Assembly (NCBI RefSeq): GCF_019175365.1
Contig: NZ_CP059572.1
Location: forward strand, 6,076,001 to 6,140,000
Direction of reading: 5' to 3'
Length of the DNA: 64,000 bases
Source: Actinomadura graeca
GTDB lineage: Bacteria > Actinomycetota > Actinomycetes > Streptosporangiales > Streptosporangiaceae
In this document: in pieces, positions 45,072 to 53,623 of the stretch
How the letters are laid out: every line of letters begins with the position of its first letter
Position numbering within the stretch: the stretch's first letter is position 1
The notes under the pieces: generated by a model
What the model was told of the DNA's origin: nothing
Seen by the model: only the letters and a program-made list of their open reading frames with translations
Databases searched by the model: none
Made by a program: the position numbers and the translations under genes

Positions 45072-45635
45072 ATGAAGGACGATGCCGAGCCCGTCATCCT
45101 CGACGACCCGGGGCGGATCAAGGCCCTGAGCCACCCCCTGCGGCGCCGGATCCTGCACCGGCTGCGCGTGCACGGCCCGGCCACGTCCACGACCATCGGC
45201 GAGGTGCTCGGCGCCAACACCGGGACGACCAGCTATCACCTGCGCCAGCTGGAGAAGCACGGCTTCATCGAGGAGGTCCCCGAGCGCTCGGGCGGCCGGG
45301 AGCGCTGGTGGCGCCCGGCCGGGCAGCGCGACCTGCGGATGCCCCCGCCGGAGGCGCTCGCCCCGCAGGACCGTCCCGTCCTCGCCGAGCTGCTGCGCGC
45401 CGGGCACGCCGAGGACATGGAGATCCTCGCCCGGCTCCCCGCCGGATACGAGCGCGAGCCCGCCTGGGCGCGGCTCTCGCGCGGTTTCGCCCACATGACC
45501 GAGGAGGGCCTCGCCGCGTTCTTCGAGGACTACGTCGCCCTGCTGCACCGGCACGCGCACGGGCCCGAGGACGCGCCGCCCGGCGCCCGCCCCCTCCACA
45601 TCCGCCTCTTCTCGCTTCCCGCCGACGAGACGTGA
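45072..45635 (+). CDS. Winged-helix (ArsR/HTH_20-like) regulator
   Basis: 187 residues. The winged helix at about 10-80 (PGRIKALSHPLRRRILHRL, NTGTTSYHLRQLEKHGFIEEV, RERWWRPA) is of the ArsR-like subgroup common in actinobacteria. The C-terminal ~95 residues are helical with no metal-binding Cys, so it is not a classical metal sensor. ATG 45072 has no strong ribosome site. It is divergent from the GntR operon and may co-regulate it. A hairpin at 45641-45693 follows. Confidence 0.85.
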   Translation: MKDDAEPVILDDPGRIKALSHPLRRRILHRLRVHGPATSTTIGEVLGANTGTTSYHLRQLEKHGFIEEVPERSGGRERWWRPAGQRDLRMPPPEALAPQDRPVLAELLRAGHAEDMEILARLPAGYEREPAWARLSRGFAHMTEEGLAAFFEDYVALLHRHAHGPEDAPPGARPLHIRLFSLPADET

Positions 45636-45640
45636 CACCC

Positions 45641-45693
45641 GGCCCGCTCCGGAGGCGGCGAAGGGCCGTCCCTGTGCGGAGCCGGAGCGGGCC
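45641..45693 (+). terminator. Hairpin with T-run after the ArsR-like gene
   Basis: GGCCCGCTCCG (45641-45651) pairs with CGGAGCGGGCC (45683-45693), with a folded 31-base loop, followed by CGTTTTG. It separates the regulator from deoC. Confidence 0.75.
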
Positions 45694-45732
45694 CGTTTTG
45701 TGCGGCCGCCGGACATCGGCGATGCTGGGGAC

Positions 45733-46662
45733 GTGTCAACGGAGACCCTCACCGGCGCCGCCGGACTGCGCGCGTTCCTGGACGGGCTCCCCGGCGTCGA
45801 CCAGGTCGGCGCGGAGGAGCGGGCGGCGCGGCTCGCGTCGCGCTCGATCAAGACCACGGCGAAGGCCGAGGCCATCGACCTCGCCGTGTCGATGGTCGAC
45901 CTGACCACCCTGGAGGGCGCGGACACGCCCGGGAAGGTGCGCGCCCTGTGCGCCAAGGCCGCCCGCCCCGACCCGTCCGACCCGTCCGTCCCGAAGGTCG
46001 CGGCGGTGTGCGTGTACCCCGACATGGTCGAGGTGGCGGTGACGGCGCTCGCCGGGACGGGCATCGGCGTCGCGAGCGTCGCGACCGCGTTCCCGTCCGG
46101 CCGGGCGCCGCTGGCGGCCAAGCTCGCCGACACCCGGGCCGCCGTCGAGGCGGGCGCGAGCGAGATCGACATGGTCATCGACCGGGGCGCGTTCCTGGCC
46201 GGTGACCTGGCGAAGGTGTTCGAGGAGATCGTCGCGGTGAAGGACGCCTGCGGCGGCGCCCACCTGAAGGTGATCCTGGAGACCGGGGAGCTCGCCACGC
46301 TGGACAACGTGCGGCGCGCGTCGTGGCTGGCGATGCGCGCGGGCGCCGACTTCATCAAGACCTCCACCGGCAAGGTCGCGCCCGCCGCGACGCTGCCGGT
46401 CACCCTGGTCATGCTGGAGGCCGTCCGCGACCACCGCGCCGAGACCGGGCGGCAGGTCGGCGTCAAACCGGCCGGTGGCATCAAGACCACCAAGGACGCC
46501 GTCCGGTACCTGGTGCTGGTGAACGAGACCGCCGGGCCGGACTGGCTGACCCCGCGCTGGTTCCGGCTCGGGGCGTCCAGCGTCCTGAACGACCTGCTGA
46601 TGCAGCGCCGCAAGCTCTCCACCGGGGTGTACGCCGGTCCCGACTACTTCACCCTGGACTGA
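45733..46662 (+). CDS. deoC: Deoxyribose-phosphate aldolase
   Basis: 309 residues, somewhat longer than E. coli DeoC because of an N-terminal extension. The Schiff-base lysine is K209 in GADFIKTSTG; VKPAGGIK is the second-shell lysine strand. It cleaves deoxyribose 5-phosphate to glyceraldehyde 3-phosphate and acetaldehyde. Two aldehyde-dehydrogenase genes follow directly (2 bp and an 8-bp overlap), so acetaldehyde oxidation is likely coupled. GTG 45733 has no good ribosome site; GATGCT lies 6 bases upstream, possibly a leaderless -10. Confidence 0.94.
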   Translation: MSTETLTGAAGLRAFLDGLPGVDQVGAEERAARLASRSIKTTAKAEAIDLAVSMVDLTTLEGADTPGKVRALCAKAARPDPSDPSVPKVAAVCVYPDMVEVAVTALAGTGIGVASVATAFPSGRAPLAAKLADTRAAVEAGASEIDMVIDRGAFLAGDLAKVFEEIVAVKDACGGAHLKVILETGELATLDNVRRASWLAMRAGADFIKTSTGKVAPAATLPVTLVMLEAVRDHRAETGRQVGVKPAGGIKTTKDAVRYLVLVNETAGPDWLTPRWFRLGASSVLNDLLMQRRKLSTGVYAGPDYFTLD

Positions 46663-46664
46663 CC

Positions 46665-48095
46665 ATGGTCTTCGAGTACGCGCCCGCCCCCGAGTCCGCG
46701 GCGATCGTCGACATCCGCCCGTCCTACGGGCTGTTCATCGGCGGGGAGTTCACCGACGGGCACGGTGAGCCGTTCAAGTCCGTCAACCCGTCCGACGAGA
46801 CCGTCCTCGCCGACATCGCCCGCGCCGACGAGCAGGACGTGGACCGCGCGGTGAAGGCGGCCCGCACCGCGTTCGACACCGTGTGGGCGCCGATGCCGGG
46901 CGCCGAGCGCGCCAAGTACCTGTACCGGATCGCGCGGATCGTCCAGGAACGGTCCCGCGAGCTCGCGGTGCTGGAGTCGATCGACAACGGCAAGCCGATC
47001 CGCGAGTCGCGGGACGTCGACGTGCCGCTCGCGGCGGCGCACTTCTTCTACCACGCCGGATGGGCCGACAAGCTCGCGCACGCCGGGTTCGGGCCCGACC
47101 CGCGCCCGGTGGGGGTGGCGGGCCAGGTGATCCCGTGGAACTTCCCGCTGCTCATGCTCGCCTGGAAGATCGCCCCCGCGCTGGCGTGCGGGAACACGGT
47201 CGTGCTCAAGCCCGCCGAGACGACCCCGCTCACCGCGCTGCTGTTCGCCGACATCTGCCGGCAGGCCGACCTGCCGCCCGGCGTCGTCAACATCGTCACC
47301 GGCGCCGGCGAGACCGGGCGGGCGCTGGTGGAGCACCCCGGCGTGGACAAGGTCGCCTTCACCGGCTCCACCGAGGTCGGACGCCAGATAGCGCGGTCGG
47401 CCGCGGGCACCGGCAAGCGGCTCACACTGGAGCTCGGCGGCAAGGCGGCCAACATCGTGTACGCCGACGCGGCCCTGGACCAGGCCGTCGAGGGCATCGT
47501 CAACGGCATCTTCTTCAACCAGGGCCACGTGTGCTGCGCCGGATCCCGGCTGCTCGTGCAGGAGCCGGCCGCCGCCGAGGTCATGGACCGGCTCAAGGCC
47601 CGCATGGCCACCCTGCGGGTCGGCGACCCGCTGGACAAGAACACCGACGTCGGCGCCGTCAACTCCGCGGCCCAGCTCCAGCGGATCGAGGAACTGGCCC
47701 GCGCGGGGGAGGAGGAGGGCGCCGAACGCTGGTCGCCCCCCTGTGAGCTGCCCGCGCAGGGGTTCTGGTTCGCGCCGACGGTCTTCACGAACGTCGCGCA
47801 GTCGCACCGCATCGCCCAGGAGGAGATCTTCGGGCCGGTGCTGTCGGTGCTGACGTTCCGCACGCCCGACGAGGCCGTCGCCAAGGCCAACAACACCCCG
47901 TACGGGCTGTCCGCCGGGATCTGGACCGAGAAGGGCTCCCGGATCCTGTGGACGGCGCAGCGGCTGCGCGCCGGAGTGGTGTGGGCCAACACCTTCAACA
48001 AGTTCGACCCGGCCTCCCCGTTCGGCGGCTACAAGGAATCGGGGTTCGGCCGCGAGGGCGGACGCCATGGACTGGAGGGCTACCTCGATGCCTGA
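46665..48095 (+). CDS. Aldehyde dehydrogenase
   Basis: 476 residues. Complete ALDH fold: NFPLLMLAWKIAPALACGN (NAD-binding), FTGSTEVG, LELGGKAAN (catalytic Glu) and nucleophile C290 in FFNQGHVCCAGSR; GPVLSVLTF near the C-terminus. It oxidises an aldehyde, plausibly acetaldehyde from DeoC, to the acid. ATG 46665 begins 2 bp after the deoC stop. Its stop codon overlaps the start of the truncated homologue at 48088. Confidence 0.94.
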   Translation: MVFEYAPAPESAAIVDIRPSYGLFIGGEFTDGHGEPFKSVNPSDETVLADIARADEQDVDRAVKAARTAFDTVWAPMPGAERAKYLYRIARIVQERSRELAVLESIDNGKPIRESRDVDVPLAAAHFFYHAGWADKLAHAGFGPDPRPVGVAGQVIPWNFPLLMLAWKIAPALACGNTVVLKPAETTPLTALLFADICRQADLPPGVVNIVTGAGETGRALVEHPGVDKVAFTGSTEVGRQIARSAAGTGKRLTLELGGKAANIVYADAALDQAVEGIVNGIFFNQGHVCCAGSRLLVQEPAAAEVMDRLKARMATLRVGDPLDKNTDVGAVNSAAQLQRIEELARAGEEEGAERWSPPCELPAQGFWFAPTVFTNVAQSHRIAQEEIFGPVLSVLTFRTPDEAVAKANNTPYGLSAGIWTEKGSRILWTAQRLRAGVVWANTFNKFDPASPFGGYKESGFGREGGRHGLEGYLDA

Positions 48096-48942
48096 CCGGC
48101 TGAGCGTCCGCAAGACCTACAAGCTGTACATCGGCGGCGCGTTCCCGCGCTCGGAGTCCGGGAGGTCGTACCCGGTGAGCGACGCCAAGGGGAACTTCGT
48201 GGCCAACGCCTCGCAGGCGTCCCGCAAGGACGCCAGGGACGCGGTCGTCGCCGCCCGCAAGGCGTTCGGCGGCTGGTCGTCCCGCACGGCCTACAACCGC
48301 GGCCAGATCCTCTACCGCGTCGCCGAGATGCTGGAGGGACGCCGCGCGCAGTTCGTCGACGAGCTGCGCCAGGCGGGCCTCGGCAAGTCCCAGGCCGCCG
48401 CGGAGACGGACGCGGCGATCGACCGGTGGGTGTGGTACGCGGGGTGGGCCGACAAGCTCGCCGCCGTCACCGGCTCCTCCAATCCCGTCTCCGGGCCGTT
48501 CTTCAACTTCTCCACCCCCGAACCGGCCGGGGTCGTCGCGGTCGTCGCGCCCGACTCGCCGCTGCTCGGCCTCGTCTCGACGGTCGCCCCGGCGATCGTG
48601 TCCGGCAACACCGCCGTCGTGGTCGCCTCCGAGCCCGCGCCGCTCCCGGCGGTCACGCTCGCCGAGGTCCTCGCCACCTCCGACCTGCCCGGCGGCGTCG
48701 TCAACATCCTCACCGGCCGCCGCGCCGAGCTGGCGCCCTGGCTCGCCTCGCACATGGACGTCAACGCCATCGACCTCACCGGCGCCGCGGACGGCGACGT
48801 CCGGGCGCTCCAGCAGGCCGCCGCGGGCAACCTCAAGCGCGTCCTGCGCTCCACCCCCGGAGACTGGACGGACGCGCCCGGCACGGGTCGCATGACGGCG
48901 TTCCTGGAGACCAAGACCGTCTGGCATCCTGCCGGGATCTGA
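48088..48942 (+). CDS. Truncated aldehyde-dehydrogenase homologue, no catalytic Cys
   Basis: 284 residues, corresponding to the first ~60% of an ALDH (coenzyme-binding domain). KTYKLYIGGAFPRSESG, AAIDRWVWYAGWADKL and PAIVSGNTAVVVASE are present, but the region that would carry LELGGK and the FFNQGxxC nucleophile is absent and the C-terminus is short and non-homologous. So it cannot be an ordinary dehydrogenase. Overlap with the full gene (ATG 48088 inside the last codons, 8 bp) suggests the two proteins are made together and may form a complex. The same deoC-ALDH-short ALDH order is one I remember from other actinobacteria. Confidence 0.82.
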   Translation: MPDRLSVRKTYKLYIGGAFPRSESGRSYPVSDAKGNFVANASQASRKDARDAVVAARKAFGGWSSRTAYNRGQILYRVAEMLEGRRAQFVDELRQAGLGKSQAAAETDAAIDRWVWYAGWADKLAAVTGSSNPVSGPFFNFSTPEPAGVVAVVAPDSPLLGLVSTVAPAIVSGNTAVVVASEPAPLPAVTLAEVLATSDLPGGVVNILTGRRAELAPWLASHMDVNAIDLTGAADGDVRALQQAAAGNLKRVLRSTPGDWTDAPGTGRMTAFLETKTVWHPAGI

Positions 48943-49025
48943 CGCGGAAATGACGGAGTGAGTGTAGAGCGTCACCAAGTGTGGAATAGATCTCCCCGTA
49001 ACTGATCATCACTGGGGGGAGATCA

Positions 49026-50150
49026 GTGCCTACCAACACCGCATCGCGTACGACGTCGAGCCGAGGTACGGCCAGTCGTACGAAGAGCACATCAGCGAAC
49101 AAGTCCACGGCCGCCAAGAAGCCGGCCACCAGGAGGACGTCGTCCGCCGCGAGGTCGTCGGCGTCCCGGACCACCGCGAGGACGGCGTCGAGCCGCTCGA
49201 CGGCGCGCTCGTCCACGACGGCGCGCAAGACCGGCACCTCGGGGAGGACCACCGCCAGGCGCACGAGCGCCGCGTCGGGCCGGACGTCCTCGGCGGCGGC
49301 CACCCGCGTGACCAAGGCCGCGAGCCAGGCCAAGGCCGCCGCGACGCAGATGAAGTCGGTCGCGACCAAGGCGTCCACGTCGGCGAAGGCCATGACGGCC
49401 ATGACCAAGGCGATGACGACCGCGACCAAGGCGATGACCGACGCCGCCAAGGCGATGGACTCGGCGGCCAAGGTCATCACGATCACGGCGAAGTCGACCA
49501 CCGCCCGCGCGGGCTCGCGGTCCACCGCCGCGCGGAGCACCGGCTCGCGCAGCACCGCTTCGCGCAGCACGGGTTCACGTAGCACGGGCTCGCGGAGCAC
49601 CGCCTCGCGCAGCACCGGCTCACGCAGCACCGGCTCACGCAGCACCGGCTCGCGGAGCACGGGCTCACGCAGCACGGCGGCGCGGAGCACCGGCTCGCGT
49701 TCGGGCACACGGGCGTCGACGGCGCGCAGGAGCACGACGTCCGGCACGTCCACGGCGCGCAAGTCGTCCACGGCGGCCACGGGCCGGTCGAGGTCGACGG
49801 CATCGGCGCGGGTGGGGGCGGCCAAGTCGTCCCCGGCCCGCAAGACGGCCACGTCCAGGGCCAAGGCGTCCACGTCGAGGTCGTCGGCGGCCAAGCCGAA
49901 GACGTCCGCGGCCCGCACGTCGACCTCGTCGCGGACCACCGCGGCCAGGCCGCGCGCCACGGCGTCCAAGTCCGCGACGACCCGCAAGACCACGGCGCGC
50001 AAGGCACCGGCCCGCCGCGACACCGCCGCCGCGACACCGCCGGGGCCGATGGTCGAGCCGAAGACCAACGGAGGCTCGCTCCAGCACTCGACCAGCTCGG
50101 ACGGCGGCTTCCTGTCCGGCCTGACGGGCGCCGCCGAGCGGAGCCGCTGA
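49026..50150 (+). CDS. Repetitive Arg/Lys/Ser/Thr/Ala-rich basic protein (histone H1-like)
   Basis: 374 residues with almost no hydrophobic core. Ser, Thr, Ala, Arg and Lys make up most of it. Residues ~163-222 (49512-49691) are twelve tandem pentapeptides of the type GSRST/ASRST/AARST. A helical stretch with KAMTAMTKAMTTATKAM (about 120-150) lies in the middle. C-terminus acidic-free, ends GFLSGLTGAAERSR. The composition recalls histone-H1-like or HupB C-terminal tails, so nucleoid or RNA binding is inferred, not shown. GTG 49026 has GGGGGGAG upstream. The strand is supported by strong GC third positions. Confidence 0.7.
   Translation: MPTNTASRTTSSRGTASRTKSTSANKSTAAKKPATRRTSSAARSSASRTTARTASSRSTARSSTTARKTGTSGRTTARRTSAASGRTSSAAATRVTKAASQAKAAATQMKSVATKASTSAKAMTAMTKAMTTATKAMTDAAKAMDSAAKVITITAKSTTARAGSRSTAARSTGSRSTASRSTGSRSTGSRSTASRSTGSRSTGSRSTGSRSTGSRSTAARSTGSRSGTRASTARRSTTSGTSTARKSSTAATGRSRSTASARVGAAKSSPARKTATSRAKASTSRSSAAKPKTSAARTSTSSRTTAARPRATASKSATTRKTTARKAPARRDTAAATPPGPMVEPKTNGGSLQHSTSSDGGFLSGLTGAAERSR
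49512..49691. repeat. 12 x 15-bp tandem repeat encoding [GA][SA]RST
   Basis: Twelve in-frame copies of a 15-bp unit (GGCTCGCGCAGCACC-like) with silent and Ala/Gly changes, within the basic-protein gene; a partial thirteenth copy follows. Confidence 0.9.
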
Positions 50151-50166
50151 CCGCCGGTGCCGGGTG

Positions 50167-50200
50167 CGGAGCCCCTGCCCGCCCGCGGGACGGGGCTCTG
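50167..50200 (+). terminator. Hairpin between the basic-protein gene and DUF2630
   Basis: A 9-bp stem (50167-50175 with 50192-50200) around a GC-rich 16-base loop, 17 bp past the stop at 50150. Moderate support. Confidence 0.4.
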
Positions 50201-50230
50201 CCGGAGTCCAGCCACGGACAGGGGGAGCCG

Positions 50231-50476
50231 ATGGACGAGAAGGAGATCCTCAAGCGCATCGACGCCTACGTCGGCGAGGAGCAGCGCCTGCGCGAGCGCT
50301 ACCAGCGCGGCGATCTCGGACGGGACGAGGAGCACCGGCGGCTGGAGGACCTTGAGGTGGCGCTGGACCAGTGCTGGGACCTGCTGCGCCGCCGCCGGGC
50401 CCGGCTGGAGGCGGGCGAGGACCCGGACGACACCGGTGTCCGACCGCCGGACGAGGTCGAAGGCTACCTGCAGTGA
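50231..50476 (+). CDS. DUF2630 protein
   Basis: 81 residues, highly charged and helical, matching the actinobacterial DUF2630 family almost end to end (MDEKEILKRIDAYV ... LDQCWDLLRRRRARLEAGE ... DEVEGYLQ). Function unknown; the single conserved Cys sits in LDQCWDLL. ATG 50231 follows GGGGGAG. Its TGA overlaps the GTG of the following oxidoreductase (GTGA). Confidence 0.85.
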   Translation: MDEKEILKRIDAYVGEEQRLRERYQRGDLGRDEEHRRLEDLEVALDQCWDLLRRRRARLEAGEDPDDTGVRPPDEVEGYLQ

Positions 50477-51432
50477 TCGGGGCGGGCCGGCGGCGTCCGC
50501 TGCGCTTCGGCCTCTCCCTCGCACCCGAGTCGGCGAGGCCCCTGGTCCGTATCGCGCAGGACGCGGACCGCTACGGTCTCGACCTCCTCGGCATCGGCGA
50601 CCACCCGTACCGGCGGGGCACCGCCGACACGCACGCGCTGATGGCGACGGTCCTGGCCGTCACGACACGGATCCGGGTGCTGCCCGCCGTGGCGTGCCTG
50701 CCGCTGCGGCCGCCCGCCGCGCTGGCCAAGGCCATCGCCACCCTGGACCGGTCGAGCGGCGGCCGTGTGCTGCTCGGTCTCGGCGCCGGGACGTCCTGGG
50801 ACGGCATCGAGGCGTACGGGGGCACGCGGCTCGGCGCCGCCGAGGCGCGCCGCGCGCTGGAGGAGGCCGTGCAGGTCATCCGGCTGCACTGGAGCGACCA
50901 GCAGGGGCTGCGCTTCCAGGGCGAGCACTACCGGTTCGCCGCCGGACGGCCGGGCCCGGCGCCCGAGACGCCGATCCCCATCTGGCTCGGCGTCACCGGC
51001 CCGCGCGGCCTGGACCTCGCCGGCCGTGTCGCCGACGGGTGGATCGCCCCGTCGTCGCTCGTCCCGCCCAAGCGGCTGGCCGAGGGGCAGCGGCGGCTGG
51101 ACGAGGCCGCCGCCCGCGCGGGCCGCGACCCCGCCGACATCCGGCGCGTCTACCTCCTCGAAGGCGCCCTCGACGTACGCGGTTCCCGCGGCTTCCTCCA
51201 CGGCCCGCCCCGCCAGTGGGTGTACGAGCTGACGGAGCTGGCCGTCGGGCACGGCATCGACTCGTTCCTGTACGCCGGAGACCCCGACCACCTGACCTCC
51301 TTCGCCCTGGAGGTCATCCCGGCGGTTCGGGAACTGTGCGCCCGGCAGTCCAGACCAAGAGTGACCCCGCCCAACGCGCCCGCCACCCAAGGAACCACCC
51401 CCGCAGGCGCCCCCGCCCACCCCCAAAAGTAG
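50473..51432 (+). CDS. LLM-class flavin/F420-dependent oxidoreductase
   Basis: 319 residues. A TIM-barrel luciferase-like oxidoreductase: RFGLSLAPESARPLVRIAQDADRYGLDLLGIGDHP, TTRIRVLPAVACLPLRPPA, RVLLGLGAG and IPIWLGVTGPRGLDLAGRVADGW, given in pieces, are the family landmarks. The flavin/F420 choice cannot be told, but F420 is common in this lineage. Tail of ~25 residues Pro/Thr/Ala-rich. The GTG overlaps the DUF2630 stop, so translation is coupled; the array of tandem repeats begins 27 bp after the stop. Confidence 0.9.
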   Translation: MIGAGRRRPLRFGLSLAPESARPLVRIAQDADRYGLDLLGIGDHPYRRGTADTHALMATVLAVTTRIRVLPAVACLPLRPPAALAKAIATLDRSSGGRVLLGLGAGTSWDGIEAYGGTRLGAAEARRALEEAVQVIRLHWSDQQGLRFQGEHYRFAAGRPGPAPETPIPIWLGVTGPRGLDLAGRVADGWIAPSSLVPPKRLAEGQRRLDEAAARAGRDPADIRRVYLLEGALDVRGSRGFLHGPPRQWVYELTELAVGHGIDSFLYAGDPDHLTSFALEVIPAVRELCARQSRPRVTPPNAPATQGTTPAGAPAHPQK

Positions 51433-51824
51433 ACCCGAGCCGCCGCACGAACGCGATGCGGCAAGGAGCCCGAGCCGTCACGCGAGCGCGGTGCTTTCCG
51501 GCGTGGCGGCAAGGAGCCCGAGCCTCTACGCGAGCGCGGGACTCCCGGCCTGGCGGCAGGGGGCCCGAGCCTCTACGCGAGCGCGGGGCTCCCGGCGTGG
51601 CGGCAGGGGGCCCGAGCCTTTACGCGAGCGCGGTGCTTTCCGGCCTGGCGAGAAGCCCGAGCCGTCACGCGAGCGCGCTACCAGCCCGCGTGAGGCGATG
51701 CCGAAGGCGAGCCTCACACGGGCTGATCGCGAAGCGATGACGCGCTCGCACAAGCACGGTCGAGCGGGCGAGCCGCCAGGCGAGCCCGGTCGGGCCGGGA
51801 TTGAAAAAAACAAGCACGACGCCC
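51433..51824. other. Repeat-bearing intergenic region
   Basis: 392 bp between convergent genes. Apart from the tandem array it holds an imperfect 14-bp stem (51683-51696 with 51711-51724), an ATCGC-GAA-GCGAT hairpin near 51727-51739, and a run of A at about 51804-51812. No gene recognised. The LLM gene stop and argS stop face it. Confidence 0.7.
51459..51700. repeat. Tandem array of 47-48-bp repeats
   Basis: Four near-identical copies (51459-51506, 51507-51553, 51554-51600, 51601-51648) and a diverged fifth, with a partial copy before 51459. Each reads CGGCAAGGAGCCCGAGCC, then TCTACGCGAGCGCGGGACTC, then CCGGCCTGG-like. The copies vary at a few positions (GTCACG/TCTACG/TTTACG; GGTGCTTT/GGGACTCC). 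It lies in the gap between two convergent genes with no good protein frame across it. Confidence 0.9.
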
Positions 51825-53570
51825 CTACATGCGTTCGGGGGTGGGGACTCCGAGGAGGTCGAGGCCGGTGACCAGCGTGCGGAGCGTGATGGCGCACAGG
51901 GCGAGCCGGGACGCCCTGGTCGGCTCGTCCGGTGCCTTCAGGACGGGGCAGGTCTCGAAGAAGCCCGTGTACGCCTGCGCCAGCTCGAACAGGTAGCCCG
52001 CGAGGCGGTGCGGTTCGCTGGTCTCGCCCGACTGGGCCACGATGGAGCCGAAGTCCAGCAGCTTCAGCGCCAGCGCCCGCTCGGCCTCGTTGCCGATCAC
52101 GATGGGGCCCGTCGCCGACTCGGGGTCCACGCCGCCCTTGCGGAAGATCGACCGGATCCGCACCGTCGCGTACTGGAGGTAGGGGCCGGTCTTGCCGTGA
52201 AACTTGATCATCCGGTCGAGGTCGAAGACGTACTCGCTGTCGAGCGCCACCGACAGGTCGGCGTACTTGACCGCGCCGACGCCGACGGCCTCGACGATCG
52301 CCGCGCGGGTGGCGTCGTCGAACGACTCGTCGTGCGGGATCTTGTCGAACTCGGTGGCGGCCCGCTCGACGGCCTCGTCCACCAGCTCCGACAGCTTGAC
52401 GGTGCCACCGGCCCGGGTCCGCAGGATCTTGCCGTCGGTGCCGAGGACGTTGCCGATCTGCGCGTGCTCGGCCTCGACCTCGTCGCCGAGCCAGCCGGCC
52501 ATCCGGGCGACGGCGAACACCATCTGGAAGTGCAGCGACTGCGGCGCGCCGACCACGTAGACCATCCGGTCGACGTGGTCGTTGTCGACCCGGTACCGGA
52601 TGGTGGCGAGGTCGGTGGTGGAGTAGTTGTAGCCGCCGTCGCTCTTGCGGATGATCACCGGCAGGGGCTCGCCCTCGCGTCCGGTGAACCCGGGCGGGAA
52701 GGCGCACAGCGCACCGTCGCTGACCACGGCGATGCCCTTGTCCTCCAGCTCCCGGACGGTCGGGGCGAGCAGGTCGTTGTAGAAGCTCTCGCCCCGGATG
52801 TGGTCGTCGGACAGCGTGACGCCGAGCCGCCTGTAGACCGAGTCGAAGTAGCGCTGGGAGACCTCCACCAGGATCCGCCAGAGCCGCAGCGTCTCGGGGT
52901 CGCCCGCCTGGAGCGCGACCACCCGCTTGCGCGCCCGGTCGGCGAACTCGGCGTCCCCGTCGAACTTCTCCCTCGCGACCCGGTAGAAGGACGTCAGGTC
53001 CCGGACGGACGCGTCGTCGCGCGCGGCGGCCTCCTCGCCGAGGTCGAGGAGGTGCTCGATCAGCATCCCGAAGGGGGTGCCCCAGTCGCCGACGTGGTTG
53101 TCGCGCATGACGTCGTGGCCGAGGAACTCCAGGATCCTGGCGATGGCGTCACCGACGATCGTGGTGCGCAGGTGCCCGACGTGCATCTCCTTGGCCACGT
53201 TGGGCGAGGAGTACTCGACGACGACCTTCCGCGGCCTGTCGACGACCGGGACGGCGAGCCGCGCGTCCTCCAGCGCCCGCTGCGCCTGCATGGCGATCCA
53301 GTCGTCGCTGAGCGTCAGGTTGAGGAATCCGGGCCCGCTGACCTGCGCGTCGGCGATGACACCGGTGGTGTCGAGGTGCGCGGCGATCTCGTCCGCCACT
53401 TCTCGCGGCCGGCGGCCCAGCTTCTTGGCCAGCGGCAGCGCCACGTTGGCCTGAAGGTCGGCGAACTGCGACGGCCGGATGACCGGGTCGGCGTCCGCGT
53501 ACGACGGTCCGAAGGCGGCGGCGAGCGCGGCCTGGACCCGGGCGGCGAGTACGAGTTGCGGAGCGGGCAT
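51825..53570 (-). CDS. argS: Arginyl-tRNA synthetase
   Basis: 581 residues. N-terminal additional domain (~1-110), class I catalytic core with the HIGH-like HVGH in KEMHVGHLRTTIVGDAIAR, a DALR anticodon-binding C-terminus (RLAGYLFELAQAYTGFFETCPVL). The usual KMSKS is degenerate here (ILRTRAGGTVKLSEL), as in many ArgRS that rely on arginine tRNA for ATP-Arg activation. It charges tRNA(Arg). ATG 53570 gives MPAPQLVLAARVQAAL. It lies 53 bp downstream of plsX on the same strand. Confidence 0.96.
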   Translation of the reverse strand: MPAPQLVLAARVQAALAAAFGPSYADADPVIRPSQFADLQANVALPLAKKLGRRPREVADEIAAHLDTTGVIADAQVSGPGFLNLTLSDDWIAMQAQRALEDARLAVPVVDRPRKVVVEYSSPNVAKEMHVGHLRTTIVGDAIARILEFLGHDVMRDNHVGDWGTPFGMLIEHLLDLGEEAAARDDASVRDLTSFYRVAREKFDGDAEFADRARKRVVALQAGDPETLRLWRILVEVSQRYFDSVYRRLGVTLSDDHIRGESFYNDLLAPTVRELEDKGIAVVSDGALCAFPPGFTGREGEPLPVIIRKSDGGYNYSTTDLATIRYRVDNDHVDRMVYVVGAPQSLHFQMVFAVARMAGWLGDEVEAEHAQIGNVLGTDGKILRTRAGGTVKLSELVDEAVERAATEFDKIPHDESFDDATRAAIVEAVGVGAVKYADLSVALDSEYVFDLDRMIKFHGKTGPYLQYATVRIRSIFRKGGVDPESATGPIVIGNEAERALALKLLDFGSIVAQSGETSEPHRLAGYLFELAQAYTGFFETCPVLKAPDEPTRASRLALCAITLRTLVTGLDLLGVPTPERM

Positions 53571-53623
53571 GCCCCAAGGCTATCGGCGCGGAGGCGCCGT
53601 CCTCGAACGCATTGCCCGGTCCG

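Noticed and set aside
48833..50524. A minus-strand frame full of VLREPVLREP-type repeats
   Set aside because: It is the antisense of the basic-protein repeat. The plus strand has a start with a ribosome site and the expected GC third positions.
51804..51812. Run of A that could be a T-run terminator on the minus strand for argS
   Set aside because: No stable hairpin precedes the T-run in the direction of argS transcription.
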